A stretch of DNA of 64,000 nucleotides from Gentiana macrophylla (GCA_026214975.1 CM047810.1:35885318-35949317); one strand, 5' to 3'. Positions 1 to 10,148 are shown, counted from the first letter of the stretch. Translations and numbers: made by a program. Notes: generated by a model from the letters alone, not told the origin.

Positions 1-582
1 AATCGAGATCACAATCGGCAAGGCGAGCCTCAGCGAAGAAGAGATTGGTCTCCAGAGAGGGATCAACAGATGGACAACCGCCCGGTTAATACCATCAACA
101 CTATTATGGGTGGCCACGGTCATGCATTCAGAGACAATAGCAGCGTTAACGCCCGACCTGGGGGCGTACAAATGAACAAAGGAAAATAGATTCCTTTTCA
201 GGAGGTAAGTTACGGGCCTAGGGACCCACTGGTCCCGAACAACGAAGAGGCGGTTATTGAAGTCGTGGTGAATAAAAATTTGGTGAAGAGGGTTTGCGTT
301 GACACTGGCAGCGCCGTCAACGTCCTCTACTTTGCGGCTTTTGGGAAAGAGTCAGCGGGAAGGACTTTAATGGTCAACTACATCGTGGTCAACTCATCGT
401 CAGCATACAACATCATCTTAGGAAGGCCTGCTCTGATTGATCTTCGGACCGTGATTTCCCTAGCTCACATCAGTTTAAAGTTTCCGACCACCCGTGGCTC
501 GGTTGAAATCAAAGAAGATTTAGAGGTCGCCCGAAGTTGCTATGCGGCCACCATCAAAGACAAAAGAGTTATCTTGGCTTGA
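1..582 (+). pseudogene. gypsy gag tail and aspartic protease remnant
   Basis: Frame 1 reads from the window edge through a basic gag tail and a DNRPVNTINTIMGG linker, meets a TAG at 187-189, then reads on to the TGA at 580-582. The protease active-site motif VCVDTGSAVNVLY (Asp near 301) is followed by the ILGRPALIDL motif typical of plant gypsy proteases. Compared with the related copy at 48.2 kb, about 40 residues between these motifs, the flap region, are missing, so the enzyme is dead as well as stop-interrupted. The role was to cut the Gag-Pol polyprotein in virus-like particles. No RT follows. Confidence 0.8.
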
Positions 583-782
583 TCTGATCGGCAAGTCTTT
601 ATCATTTATTTCTTTCCGTAGTCTACTTTCCATCTCCGCACTTTTATTATGCTTTTCCTTTTTCAAGTCTTGGACATTTCTACTTAGTTGAATAAATTTT
701 GCTCAGGAAGCTTTTAATTTTCGTCATTGCCTTGTTTTGTAAGTCCATAATGACCACCTAACCAATACACTCCACGTACAAA
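583..782. other. non-coding spacer after the protease remnant
   Basis: T-rich sequence with no ORF and no recognised motif, between the protease stop codon and the tandem repeats. Confidence 0.5.
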
Positions 783-1199
783 CTTCACGCAAGAATTCAG
801 TCCGAATTGGTCCTGCTCGCCGTGCTTTTAAACGTGAAGTCAACGTTAGCCTAGCCTTGCTCGTCTATAAACTTCACGCGAGAAGTCAGTCCGACCTGGC
901 CCTGCTCACCGTGCTTTTAAACGAGAAGTCAACGCTAGCCTGGCCCTACTCATCCTCAAACATCACACGAGAAGTCAGTCCGACCCGGCCCTGCTCTCCA
1001 TGCTTTTAAATGAGAAGTCAGCACTAGCCTAGCCCTGCTCGTCCTTAAACTTCATGCAAGAAGTCAGTCCGACCTGGCCCTGCTTGCCGTGCTTTTAAAC
1101 GAGAAGTCAGTGCTATCCTGGCCCTGCTCGTCCTTAAACTTCACACGAAAAGTCAGTCCGACCTGGCCCCGCTCGCTGTGCTGTAAAACTAAGGCCAGT
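783..1199 (+). repeat. 89-bp tandem repeat, four full copies plus a partial
   Basis: Units start at 783, 872, 961, 1050 and 1139, an exact 89-bp period. Each unit contains two related halves of about 45 bp, one around AGAAGTCAGTCCGACCTGG and one around GAGAAGTCAACGCTAGCCTG, both followed by CCCTGCTC and ending TTAAAC. The array is therefore hierarchical. It lies in the non-coding part of the gypsy element, where Tat-lineage elements often carry tandem repeats. The last copy degenerates near 1190. Confidence 0.9.
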
Positions 1200-1509
1200 C
1201 TAACCCGGCCCGGACCACTTAAAACTTTATAACAAGCCATTTAAAAGAGTCAAATTAACTTGTCCAATATATTCTAGCTACAAACGCCCGAGCCCATGCG
1301 TCGGGCCTGGCCTTACTAGATACAAGTATGCCATCCAAAAAACTGAGAATAATGAATGGCATACTGTGGGGCACACCCGAACAATAAAAACAAATAAAAG
1401 ATAACTCAAATACTCAAAAACCAGAAGTACATTAATGGAACTACTCCCTTTGTTATTAAACAAAATCATAGTACAAAAAAAATTAAAAAAATTAAAACAA
1501 CCCTAAACT
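1200..1509. other. non-coding stretch of gypsy copy I
   Basis: AT-rich and A-rich sequence with no supported ORF, between the tandem repeats and the 3' end of the antisense ORF. Confidence 0.5.
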
Positions 1510-3310
1510 TTAGGAGTCATGAGTAGAACTTTTCTGAGGCTTGGACGAAGGGGCCGAGTTGGAAGCAGCAGCAGGATGGGCCGCATACTTGGACACAATG
1601 TCCACCCCCACCTTAAAGTCCTTTACGCGCTCGGTATAGGCCGCGCCCATTCCTTGCTTATAGTAGACCCTCTTAGGAAGGTCGTCCAGTACAAGGGAAG
1701 GATACTGAATCCTCGCCTCGTCTACTCCCTGAGTATACCCATGGTTTAGGACAGGGATCAATAGCACCTTCAAGGCCTCAGCAAAATCCGCCTAAGCCTT
1801 GTACTCTTGAACAACATCGGCACACCGAGCTGGGATCGTGGCTTTCAGCTCGGCCACCCTTGCTTGGAGGTCGGAAACCTCATTTTCTCCTCTGTATTCT
1901 CACTTGCCAAAGACTTCAGCTCACCCTCTTGAGCTAGGAGTTGAGCCTACAGAGCCTTCATCACTACATCATTGAGCTGGGCGGCTGCCTGAGCTCCTTC
2001 CGTGTTCACCTCAGCTCGGAAATCTTGCTCTTCTAGGCAGTTGAGTCGGCGGAGGCTTTTCCCAGCCTCCTGAAAACCTCTTGGCCGATCGTGCCACCAT
2101 GAACAATTAGATAGAGAGAGTTAAAACTATCACAAGGTCAACTTTAATACAAAAAAGAATAAGGACAAATCCCTTACCAGTTCCACAGTCATACAACCTA
2201 TAATAGCCAACTCCTCGTCGGACATGCTGGCGACCCGCTGCTGCTCGGAAGTAGCTTCCTCCTGAGCTCCCTCAGAATCTTTGGACTTGCCTTTCTTTGA
2301 GGGACGAATCTTATGTGAGATCAGCCTCGGCCGCCCCTTCTTCCCGAGAGGCAGGATTTTCTACGTCGCCTTCTCGGCATTTTCCAGATCGACCTGCTCT
2401 TGAGGAGGAACGGACGAAGAAGTACCGCTTCATCCATGATTGGATCCTTCACGGGTGTACTTCGGACGGACGGTGTCGGCTCGGGCTGATGAACCGCCAC
2501 TTCTCCCTCTGCTCCAGCTAGTAGGTCGGCGAAATCGGCCACTACAAGTATGAACAAAACATTAGTCGGACAAAAGCATAGGTATTACAACAATGCTAAA
2601 ATACAAGGAATAGGTCCTACAGGACTTCCACTCGGTCTTAGTGAATTTCACATAGGGTTCAGGCCCCGCATCCTCTAACCGAGCTACTGTAATCAGCCCA
2701 TCGTACAAGTTTTACCACTCGATGGAATACCCGGACAAATGGATCTTTTCCACCAGCTTCTCCGGAAACTCTGGGTGGTCATCCTTGTCCAGATCGGCCA
2801 TGTTCCACTCACTCAACTCGGGATGATTCTCGCATGCAGAAGAATCGTTCCTTCCCCCGCTTAAAAGAATCCTTACCTTTTAGGAGTATGGGAACGTCAT
2901 CCAACCGACCCTGCCTCCTAGAAAAGTAGTATCAGTATGGGTGGTCTTTTACCCCTACCCGGTGGTAGAAATACCTGAATTTCTTCACTGAACCTCAGGT
3001 AAAGCTGGCGGCACCAGATTGCAAACCTGATAATGGCTCGGACGCCATTTGGGGGCTACTTGCGACAACCCTAGCCCATAATGCCGGAGTACAGCAAGAA
3101 GAGCCGGGCAAAAGGGCAACCTTAGGCCCACGTCGAAGTACTCTTTATAGACGGTGCATAACCCTTCGGCGGGTTGGGGGCAAAGAGGTAAGGGTCCGAA
3201 GGTAACATAGGAGCGAATCTTTCCCTATCCACCCCGTACAATTCACATATCTCGTCCAGGTCTTCTTGACCCAGGATGGATTCAACGTCTCTGCTATCCG
3301 CAATAGCCAT
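1510..3310 (-). pseudogene. antisense ORF of Tat-type gypsy element (PF04195-like)
   Basis: Broken ORF on the strand opposite to the retrotransposon. The N-terminal piece (3310-3122) has an acidic stretch (ESILGQEDLDEICELYGV) ending in a proline-rich PNPPKGYAPS segment. After one frameshift near 3137 it continues as YFDVGLRLPFCPALLAVL and RHYGLGLSQVAP, the hallmark of the plant 'putative gypsy type transposon' family (PF04195), and stops near 2985. Later pieces lie at 2557-2321 and 1773-1510; the last contains an LNHGYTQGVDEARIQYPSLV segment like the C-termini of these proteins. Such ORFs are known in several Tat lineages; their function is unknown. Stops and frameshifts make this copy dead. 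Confidence 0.65.
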
Positions 3311-3721
3311 CTCTATAAAATCAAACCTAGGGCTTTGGTGAAGTTGGGCTTATATTTAAAAGATAATAAAAGCCACCAACCTAAATGGCGAGAAGAGGAA
3401 CAATTACTTGCAAAAATAAGTTTGAAGATTGAGAGACGAAGAACGGCAATCGGCAGTAGACCCTCTGATTTAATAGCCAACGTTATTGTGAAACGATTGA
3501 TACGACGGGGTTATAACCCCCTACTTACCTCAAAAAATGACCTTAATTAGTGTCAGTGGGCAGCGACACTTCAATTCCCGGCACATCTATAACTGCATCA
3601 TAGCTAGCTTTGCCACCTAGCAATTTGAATTCAAAACCTATAAGTTAGATGACCAAGCCGAGCTGCCACTTAGGCAGATCCGAGCCGACCAACCAAGGCT
3701 CGGCTGGATCTGGGGGGCTTA
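3311..3721. other. leader of the antisense ORF and 3' polypurine tract
   Basis: Non-coding apart from a 94-codon open frame (3266-3550, plus strand) that matches nothing known to me. The last bases, CTGGGGGGCTTA at 3710-3721, directly precede the 3' LTR and are a plausible polypurine tract for plus-strand priming. Confidence 0.45.
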
Positions 3722-4437
3722 TGATGATGCCTAAAATTGTACTCACCCACGTGGCACTCCCTTTAGTATACAAAAACATAGAAGGACTGTCTAAGGAGGC
3801 GGGACTCCCAGTAACCATGCTGGGGTAGCTCGAACCACCTTCCTCAAACTCGTTAGGTCGACCAATGCTTGGTGCCGACCCCCGAACGACATAGGTACAA
3901 ATGCTATCCCGACCCCTGCAGTTCGGCCAATACTTGTGGTCGAACTTACTTGCGTCCGACCTATAAGGCCGGTATAGGTTCCCCCTCGGACCAAGCCCTT
4001 TGCACACGCTCTGAACCAGATAATTATGGAAGGAGTCCCGAGCCATAAAGGCTCCAATCTTTATCATTTAATATGAATGTTTGAATATCACAATTATCTC
4101 CTAAAGTCCAGGAGATCAATCAATCATAATTCTTTTCCTTAGGGAGCACGCCAATTAGTGCCCACCATGGACACGCCAATCAGTACCCACCATGGACACG
4201 CCACACGCTATATCTAGGGCACAAGCCCCTCTATATACACGATCCCTAAGGAACTACGGAGACTTGATTCCAATTCACATATTGGATACGTAGGCAGTTT
4301 GATCACCATCAAGTGCAGTCTAAAACACCTCAAAATTCCCCCTCTTTCCATCGTTTTCTGCGTTCTAAGAGCTTCACTAGGTTATCAGTAAGAGTCAAAA
4401 TACCCAGAATCCGTATAAACGATTTTTGGATTCGTCA
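3722..4437 (+). repeat. 3' LTR of gypsy copy I
   Basis: 716-bp LTR starting TGATGATGCC and ending GGATTCGTCA. It aligns over its length with the LTRs at 8214, 37596 and 45899. Shared blocks are the CCACGTG-type block near the start, GTCGGCCAATACTTGTG-like blocks, TATCTCCTA, a TATA box (CTATATACAC at 4231-4240), and a distal GGATACGTAGGCAG block. It contains the promoter and polyadenylation region of the element. Confidence 0.85.
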
Positions 4438-4949
4438 ATGAATGGCCGCCCAAAGCATCTAATGACACTTATTAGTCGTCAAACTCCACGCTAAGAAAAC
4501 CCCATTTTTTTATTATTTCTTTATCTAGAAGACCTTACTAACCAATCCATTTTCCAAGTCGTGCCCACATGTATATGACTGTATAATTGAATCGATATAT
4601 AATATAAAACCCACTTGAATAATCCTTATATTGTGTTTTTCACATGGATAAGGAATATTATCTACTTCCAAAAAAAAAAAGGAATATTATCATGTTCTCG
4701 CTTTCCTTTTGTACAATCTCCTTTCATATCACTCTTTCCCTTCCAGTTTCCGGTATTGTAGGCTCCTGAAATTTTTTTTCCTTTTTTTTTTTAATAAAGC
4801 TCTCCTGAAAATACTTTTAATTCATGATATTTAATTCATTGGATCGGTCAAAAATGAAGACCTAATGAGTGTTTTCTTTTCGAGTAGTGATGGTATCATC
4901 ACAAAATAATCACAACAAAACACATCACACATTTTTGCATCAAGATCAA
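4438..4949. other. AT-rich spacer, nothing recognised
   Basis: Between the gypsy LTR and the copia E LTR. Contains A/T homopolymer runs near 4668 and 4770. No coding or element signature seen. Confidence 0.5.
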
Positions 4950-5283
4950 ATGTGTAAAAGTGTAATGTGTTAAAAGTAATATGAAACGAGAATTTACAGA
5001 GGCAAGAACACAAGAAAGCTAAATGAAGAAGATGAAGATCATCTTCTTAATTCAAAATAGTAAAAGAGCGGGAAATCGGTTTATTGATGAAATTGCTAAG
5101 TTGATCTTTCCTAACTACAATTAACACTTCTAATCTTGCAAGGGGGCAGCTAACTGGTATTTATACCGAGCCACATGAGCCAATTCGGTTGTAACCGTCT
5201 CAACCATCTTGTGTAGTCAAGTGTTCGACGAAATGCGTGTATGAGCAAAAAACCATCCTGCACTTGCCACATTAGTCTTAACA
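4950..5283 (-). repeat. 3' LTR of copia E (left boundary approximate)
   Basis: The minus-strand LTR starts TGTTAAGACTAATG (plus-strand end CATTAGTCTTAACA at 5283) and abuts a polypurine tract whose plus-strand complement is the C-run at 5284-5290. The outer boundary is not clear because the partner LTR is not found; 4950 is an estimate. A 31-bp piece of the LTR (5245-5275) is repeated in the internal region at 5326-5357. Confidence 0.5.
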
Positions 5284-6178
5284 CCCCCCCTAAATCTGGA
5301 AAGGGCTGAAAGCCATGAACAGCTTGCAAAAAAACCATCCTGCACTTGCCACATTAGCCCGCAAATAGGTTCTTTAGGGGATATGCTTGTAATAAAGTGG
5401 TGAGAATCTGCTTGTTGACCGGTTTTGTCAGAATATCAACTGGTTGTTGATCTGTCTGTATAAGGAATGGTTTTAGGACCTTGGCTAAGTACTTATCTTT
5501 GACAAAATGACAATCAATGTCTATATGCTTGGTTCTTTTATGAAAAACCGGGTTTCCACATTATGCAATGCACTTGAGCTATCACAATATAGAGGAACAT
5601 GAGCAGTGTAGTTAATTTGAAAATCCTTAAGTAAATATAGCAGCCACTGTACTTCACAGGCAGTATTGTCCATGGCTCTATATTCTGCTTCGCTAGAACT
5701 TCTTAAAACTGTAGCTTGCTTCTTATATTTCCAGGAGCTCTACCTAGATAAACTAAAAGGCATGTGACTGATTTTCTGGTCTTGGTACTGGCAGCCCAAT
5801 CTGAATCACTGAAATATTTTAGGCTAATGGAACTGTCACTTGGGAAGAGTAACCCTTTGCCAGGTTCTGCTTTTAAAAATCTAAGTAATATGTGGGTAGC
5901 TTTTAGATGTGCTTCATTTGGCTTGTCCAGAAACTGACTTAACTGTTGTGTAGCAAATGCAATGTCAGGCCTAGTGTTACCTAGGAATAGTAACTTGCCA
6001 ACAAGACTCCTATATTCAGTGTTTGAGGATAATAGTGGTGCATGGACTTCTGTCAGATTCTGAGTAGCATCCATTGGTGTAAAAGCATGCTTACACTCTA
6101 GAAAACCATACCGTCTTACTAAATCCAGGCAATATTTTCTTTGGTTTATCACAATCCCAGACTTTGTCCTTGTTACCT
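5284..6178 (-). pseudogene. copia E reverse transcriptase end and RNase H
   Basis: Minus-strand copia pol tail. From 6178 leftwards it reads KSGIVINQRKYCLDLV, RSLVGKLLFL, RPDIAFATQQLSQF, then FSDSDWAASTKTRKSV, the start of copia RNase H, until a stop at 5703. RNase H continues in another frame with SSSEAEYRA and WLLYLLKDF down to about 5500. These are the C-terminal third of RT and RNase H of a Ty1/copia polyprotein, which copied RNA to DNA and removed the RNA strand. The N-terminal two thirds of RT, with the YVDD box, is missing. At about 6175 the frame is joined directly to gag sequence. Confidence 0.85.
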
Positions 6179-6705
6179 CACGTAGCTAGATCTTCAGTGA
6201 GGCGTTTGACCATCATGTAGTAGTCAGCCGTAGTGAGTGCCCTTTTCTTGGTAGTGGCTAGTTGATTGCGAAGGTTAACCAATTTTGCACGAGATTGTGA
6301 TGCAAAACTGTGTGTAATACGGACCATATTTCAGCCGATGTGGTGGAAAGGTAAATTTGATCAAGAGCATTATCGGTGAGGCTAGATGTTATTGTGCTGA
6401 GGATGAGGTTGTCGTTTTTAGCCATGTATCACAAGAAGGGTTGGATTTATTTTCACCGGAGGAGGTGGTGATGGTGGGGGTGGCGGATTGAAGAAGCCAT
6501 CAACATATCCATAAAGGGGAGAATCTAGGCTTTCTATAGTGGCAAATTTTGATGATTCAGTTTGGTGATGTTAATGGTAGAAGAGGGAGTGAAAAGGGGA
6601 TATTGAGAGGTTGCGGTGGTGGTTTCTGCCATTGTTTCGGTTTGTTCGGACATGAAGAAGAAGGGGGAAGGAAGGAGAGAGATAGGGAGATGGAAGTCAC
6701 TATTT
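6179..6705 (-). pseudogene. copia E gag N-terminal part
   Basis: Minus-strand gag remnant. Met at about 6651 (MSEQTETMAETTTATSQYPL), then INITKLNHQNL, and after several stops a UBN2-type gag region including DQIYLSTTSAEIW and DYYMMVKRLTEDLA. Gag forms the particle around the RNA. The end of gag, the protease, integrase and most RT are deleted; the next sequence is late RT. A primer-binding site lies just upstream. Confidence 0.7.
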
Positions 6706-6719
6706 ATCCATGATACCAT
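6706..6719 (-). promoter_or_regulatory. primer-binding site of copia E
   Basis: The minus strand reads TGGTATCATGGA at 6719-6708, close to the initiator-tRNA-Met complementary TGGTATCAGAGC used by most plant copia elements. A 5' LTR would be expected immediately to the right, but no clear LTR matching 4950-5283 is visible. Confidence 0.5.
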
Positions 6720-7571
6720 ATAGGAAATTAGAACAAATCACTTATTCATTCTAAATTGATTTACATTGTTGATACTATGCTTATTAAAGAGTACAATGAC
6801 TATAATCTTTTTTGAGCAAAAAATGACTATAATCAAAGGATTGTGTAATAATGAGGATTATTCTAGAATAATATACAATATGGTGAATCATCTCTATATA
6901 TTTATGGTAATGTCTTCAATATTGGTGCAGTCTATTAATCAAAAGTGCACTTGAGCCTACTTAATTTTATTCCTAGCTGGCCTTTTGTTTTTTGGTTATC
7001 TATTTAGAAGAATCATTTTACAACTTAATTAGGCATTTATGACACTTAAAAAATCATTGGTTATAAGTATAAAAAAAACACTAATATGAAAAAATTACCT
7101 CCCTTACTTTAAACTAATTTATTCTCGCTGAACCCTTTCGGAATTGTTTCAAACCCTCATGTCGCCGGAAATGTCAATTGTTCTCTCTCCAGCCATGGCA
7201 ATGACCAAGAGAGAGGCAAAATACATGGGCCGCTCAGCCACCGCACCACCACGTTTTTTTATCTATACCAGATTCATCATCGGAAACCACCGAATTGTCA
7301 GTGCAATTAGAGGAACCGTTGATTTCTTAGACTTATTGGAAGACTTTTTTTTTTTTTTCATTTTTAGGTGTTGATGAACGAAAAAGGCAGGATCGATTTC
7401 AAGCCGGAATCTACAAGTCCTTTCACAACAACCAATGAATTTTTTAAGCAAAGCCTTCGCCGATAGAGCTATTTTCAGGACTGCTTAACCATTGCGTTGC
7501 TTTTATGCAATTTATCACTTTTCTCACAGACACCATTTGAACGGTGCAATTCCTTTTTTAGTTTGGAGTAG
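6720..7571. other. AT-rich region, no supported gene
   Basis: Possibly the remains of the copia E 5' LTR followed by unrelated sequence. An open frame at 7144-7374 (plus) encodes a basic N-terminus and a poly-Phe tail from a T-run; I do not recognise it and do not call it a gene. Confidence 0.4.
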
Positions 7572-7730
7572 TGATATATCCACTACTTTTTCTACCACAA
7601 CATCTTACACAACACAATCAACACCACATATTTTGTTGGGACCCATCACAATTAATAATTTATCACTTTAATCAATGATACACAGCATGTTGTGGTTTGT
7701 GCACTACACAAATGTGTAGTGCACATATCA
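7572..7730. mobile_element. 159-bp inverted-repeat MITE
   Basis: Left end TGATATATCCACTAC plus CCACAACATC, right end complementary: the reverse strand of the right end reads TGATATGTGCACTAC and CCACAACATG. Arms are about 45 bp with gaps. Related flanking sequence (CCTTTTTTAGTTTGGAG before, CCTTTAGTTTGAGAG after) may be a long, decayed duplication. Superfamily not determined. Confidence 0.55.
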
Positions 7731-7846
7731 TTTTCCTTTAGTTTGAGAGAAATTCCTTGATTAGCTTTTATAATTGAAAAGTTTTCAATCTTCTGAAATC
7801 ATTGCAGATTTGAAAATGAAATTTTTTTCTCTCTAAAAAGATTGAA

Positions 7847-8152
7847 ATGAATCAATTGGGCCCTTTAGAGGAGTTATTATTAGCATAAAGTAGTAGTAGT
7901 AGTGGAGGAGGATATCCATGGACAATTTTTCATGGCGGATTAATGTGTGATGAAGAAAGTGCAGTACCACAAAACTTCATCACTTTTGATGATCAAGATT
8001 TGAACTCAAACTCATTATTTTTTGGACTTATTTCTTTAACAATAGAATCGAGCATTACAAACCCTTTTAGCGAAAAAACTCTTCTTCAACCATGTCCAGA
8101 ATCTTGTTGCTTATCACTTTTCTTATTTACTCCATTTGCAATGGTGAACTAA
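7847..8152 (+). pseudogene. host-gene N-terminal fragment, unassigned
   Basis: An ATG at 7847 opens a frame reading MNQLGPLEELLLA, a TAA at 7886-7888, then, in the same frame, SSSSSGGGYPWTIFHGG followed by LMCDEESAVPQNFITF to a stop at 8150-8152. The single stop in an otherwise long frame suggests a decayed plant gene start. The opening is reminiscent of the short LEELL leader of bHLH93-like transcription factors, but no bHLH region is present, so this is only a guess. A gypsy LTR begins 62 bp downstream and may have cut the gene. Confidence 0.3.
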
Positions 8153-8213
8153 GACCGGTGTTGAAACCTAGTGAAGATTTTTGGTAAAAAAAGATTTTGA
8201 AGCATATGACTTT

Positions 8214-8915
8214 TGACGATGCCCATAATTTAACATACCCACATGTCACCTCTTTTGTAGCCCAACATTAAGTATAGACAAAGAAAGACTGTCTAAGGGG
8301 TTGGAACTGCCTTCAGCCGAGTTGGGGTAGCTCGGCCACTCTCCCCCAAACTCTCTAGGTCGGCCAAGGCTCAAGGTCGACCTCCGAGCGATATAGGCAC
8401 AGATACTATCCCGACCCCTACAGGTCGGCCAATACTTGTGTTCAAACTTACTCACATCCGATCTATAAGGTCGGCCTAGGTCCCCCTCGGACCAAACTCT
8501 TTGCACACGTTCTGAATCAGATAATTGTGGAAGGAATCCCGGGCCATAAAGGCTCCAATCTTTATCGTTTAATACTAATATTTGAACATCACAATTATCT
8601 CCTAAAATCAAGGAGATCAATTAATCCATATCTTTTCCTTAGGGGCCAAGGCAGTCAGAGTCCGTCTCATTCACGCCACATGCTAACTCTAGGGCACAAG
8701 CCCCTCTATTTAAACAATCCCTAAGAAACTATGAAGACTTGATTCCAATTCACGAATTGGATATGTAGGCAGCTTGATCACTATCAAGTGCAGTCTAAAA
8801 CGCGTCCAATCACCCCCCCTCTTTTCATCGTTAATTTAGTGTTCTTAGAGCATCAACAAGTTGTCAAAAGGAGTAAAAATCCCGGAATTCATATAGACGA
8901 TTTTCAGCATCGTCA
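8214..8915 (+). mobile_element. gypsy solo LTR (family of copy I)
   Basis: 702-bp LTR, TGACGATGCC...CAGCATCGTCA, with no internal region on either side. The TATA box is CTATTTAAAC near 8706. It aligns with the LTRs at 3722 and 37596. Flanks ACTTT and ATATT do not form a clean 5-bp duplication, so it may come from recombination between different copies. Confidence 0.8.
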
Positions 8916-9048
8916 ATATTGAAGTGGTTAAGGCCATTTTTCAACAAGGTGATAAACTAAAGGACTGAGAAATTGCTAAGAAGTGTTATTGAGATGATTA
9001 AATTTCAAATTGGTTGTATATTATGGAGTGGATAAGGTTTTTTTTGGG
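8916..9048. other. short stretch with possible coding remnant
   Basis: One frame reads EVVKAIFQQGDKLKD then a stop and EIAKK, which looks codon-like, but I cannot assign it. Confidence 0.25.
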
Positions 9049-9052
9049 GGTT

Positions 9053-9224
9053 CATCATACAATTGAAGAACATGAACCACTGCTCATGTCTTTGGAGAAA
9101 AAAAAGTGATATCTCATGAAAATTATCAAATGGATGTTGAAATGGAAGACATATTTGAAAAGTCTATATTGTACATTGATACTTGTGATGTTAAGAATCC
9201 ACTTGCAGCCACTGAATATTTGAA
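9053..9224 (+). pseudogene. B2-type cyclin fragment
   Basis: Two short frames read TIEEHEPLLMSLEKKK (9059-9106) and, after a stop and frameshift, NYQMDVEMEDIFEKS and YIDTCDVKNPLAATEYL to about 9224. This is the linker just before the cyclin box of plant CYCB2 proteins, which normally reads VEMEDI...DIDxxDxKNPLAVVEY. Those proteins bind CDKB kinases and drive the G2/M step. The cyclin boxes and the destruction-box N-terminus are absent; the sequence runs straight into a minisatellite. It is a clear but dead gene fragment. Confidence 0.7.
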
Positions 9225-9842
9225 GCCACCGCATAAAGTGTCACTACATAAATCACTACAATAAGATGTCACTGCATAAATCGCTGTTAACGTGCAAAAA
9301 AATTCGGGTTTCCTGAATTGTCACTACAACATGTGGAATTTCATTACATATTCACTTTTCTTTGTAAATGAATGTTTAGATGTATTGCAATTCAAGTGTC
9401 ATTGCATCGTCAACAGTTTTTCCATCGCGGTGTCACTTCATCACGGTTTCAGTGCATCGCGGTGTCGTTGCATTGCAATGTCTCTGCATCATGGTGTCAC
9501 TACATCGCGTCATTGGGTGTGACTACATAAGGATTAACTACATAAATGTTGGTTTCATTGAGTGTCACTGCATAAAATGTTGTTGTCAATGGGTGTACTG
9601 CATAAGGTGTCACTTCATAAAATTTTCGTGTCATTTTGTATCACTGCATAAGGTGTCACTTTTATTATGTTGGTGTCATTGGGTGTCATCGCATAAGGTG
9701 CCACTTCATAAAATGTTGTTATTGGGTGTCATTGCATAGGGTATCACTTCATAAATTGTTGTTGTCATTGGGTGTCATTTCATACAATGTTGGTGTCATT
9801 GGTGTCACTGCATCAGCATCGTTGTATCCATTATATGTCATT
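9225..9842. repeat. diverged minisatellite, GTGTCACTGCATAA units
   Basis: About 600 bp of imperfect short repeats. A typical 46-bp unit is GGTGTCATTGGGTGTCACT plus GCATAAGGTGTCACTTC plus ATAAAATGTT, itself made of two or three GGTGTCA(C/T)T-containing sub-units. Units vary from about 31 to 46 bp. The two overlapping open frames (9292-9522, 9380-9739) are products of the repeat and encode low-complexity CHxI peptides. Confidence 0.75.
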
Positions 9843-10148
9843 ACATCCGCTATCAATTATTGGAAAAAAAGTGTGAATTTCAAAATATTGTCGAAAAATA
9901 TCGAATTATATATCAAAATAGAGAGGACGAAAAATATAAATATGATGAAAAATTATGATACTCTCTCTGCATATTCTATCTTCATATGCTCTTCATTTTT
10001 GCATACATCTTCAAATTTATTTTCCCTTTGATTATTTTCCCTCTCCGAAAATCTGGAAATCGTATGTCATTGCAATACATGACAAAACCAACTCTTTCCG
10101 TAAATAAAACAAACACTTGGGTTTCAATAGTTCAATTCAGGTTAAGAA
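9843..10148. other. AT-rich region upstream of the DUF4408 pseudogene
   Basis: No ORF. A TATA-like TTATATATC lies at 9907-9915, about 235 bp before the ATG of the next gene remnant; it could be its former promoter. Confidence 0.3.

Larger units (their letters stand above)
1..4437 (+). mobile_element. Ty3/gypsy Tat-type element, copy I (right part)
   Basis: Right-hand part of a gypsy LTR retrotransposon whose left end lies before the window. In order it holds a protease remnant (1-582), a non-coding stretch with 89-bp tandem repeats, a degenerate ORF on the opposite strand (1510-3310), a purine tract and the 3' LTR (3722-4437). Reverse transcriptase, RNase H and integrase are absent, so this copy could not transpose by itself. 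An antisense ORF between pol and the 3' LTR is known from Tat-lineage elements such as Grande and Retand. Assignment to one element rests on order and on similarity of protease and LTR to copy II at 45.9-48.5 kb. Confidence 0.75.

Noticed and set aside
783..1199. CRISPR-like array
   Set aside because: The 89-bp repeats are directly adjoining with no unique spacers, and the sequence is plant nuclear.
2297..2521. Plus-strand 74-codon ORF
   Set aside because: It is the shadow of the antisense gypsy ORF on the minus strand.
9292..10031. Cys/His-rich protein genes in the minisatellite
   Set aside because: The open frames (9292-9522, 9380-9739, 9636-10031) are translations of the repeat unit in different frames, with no domain.
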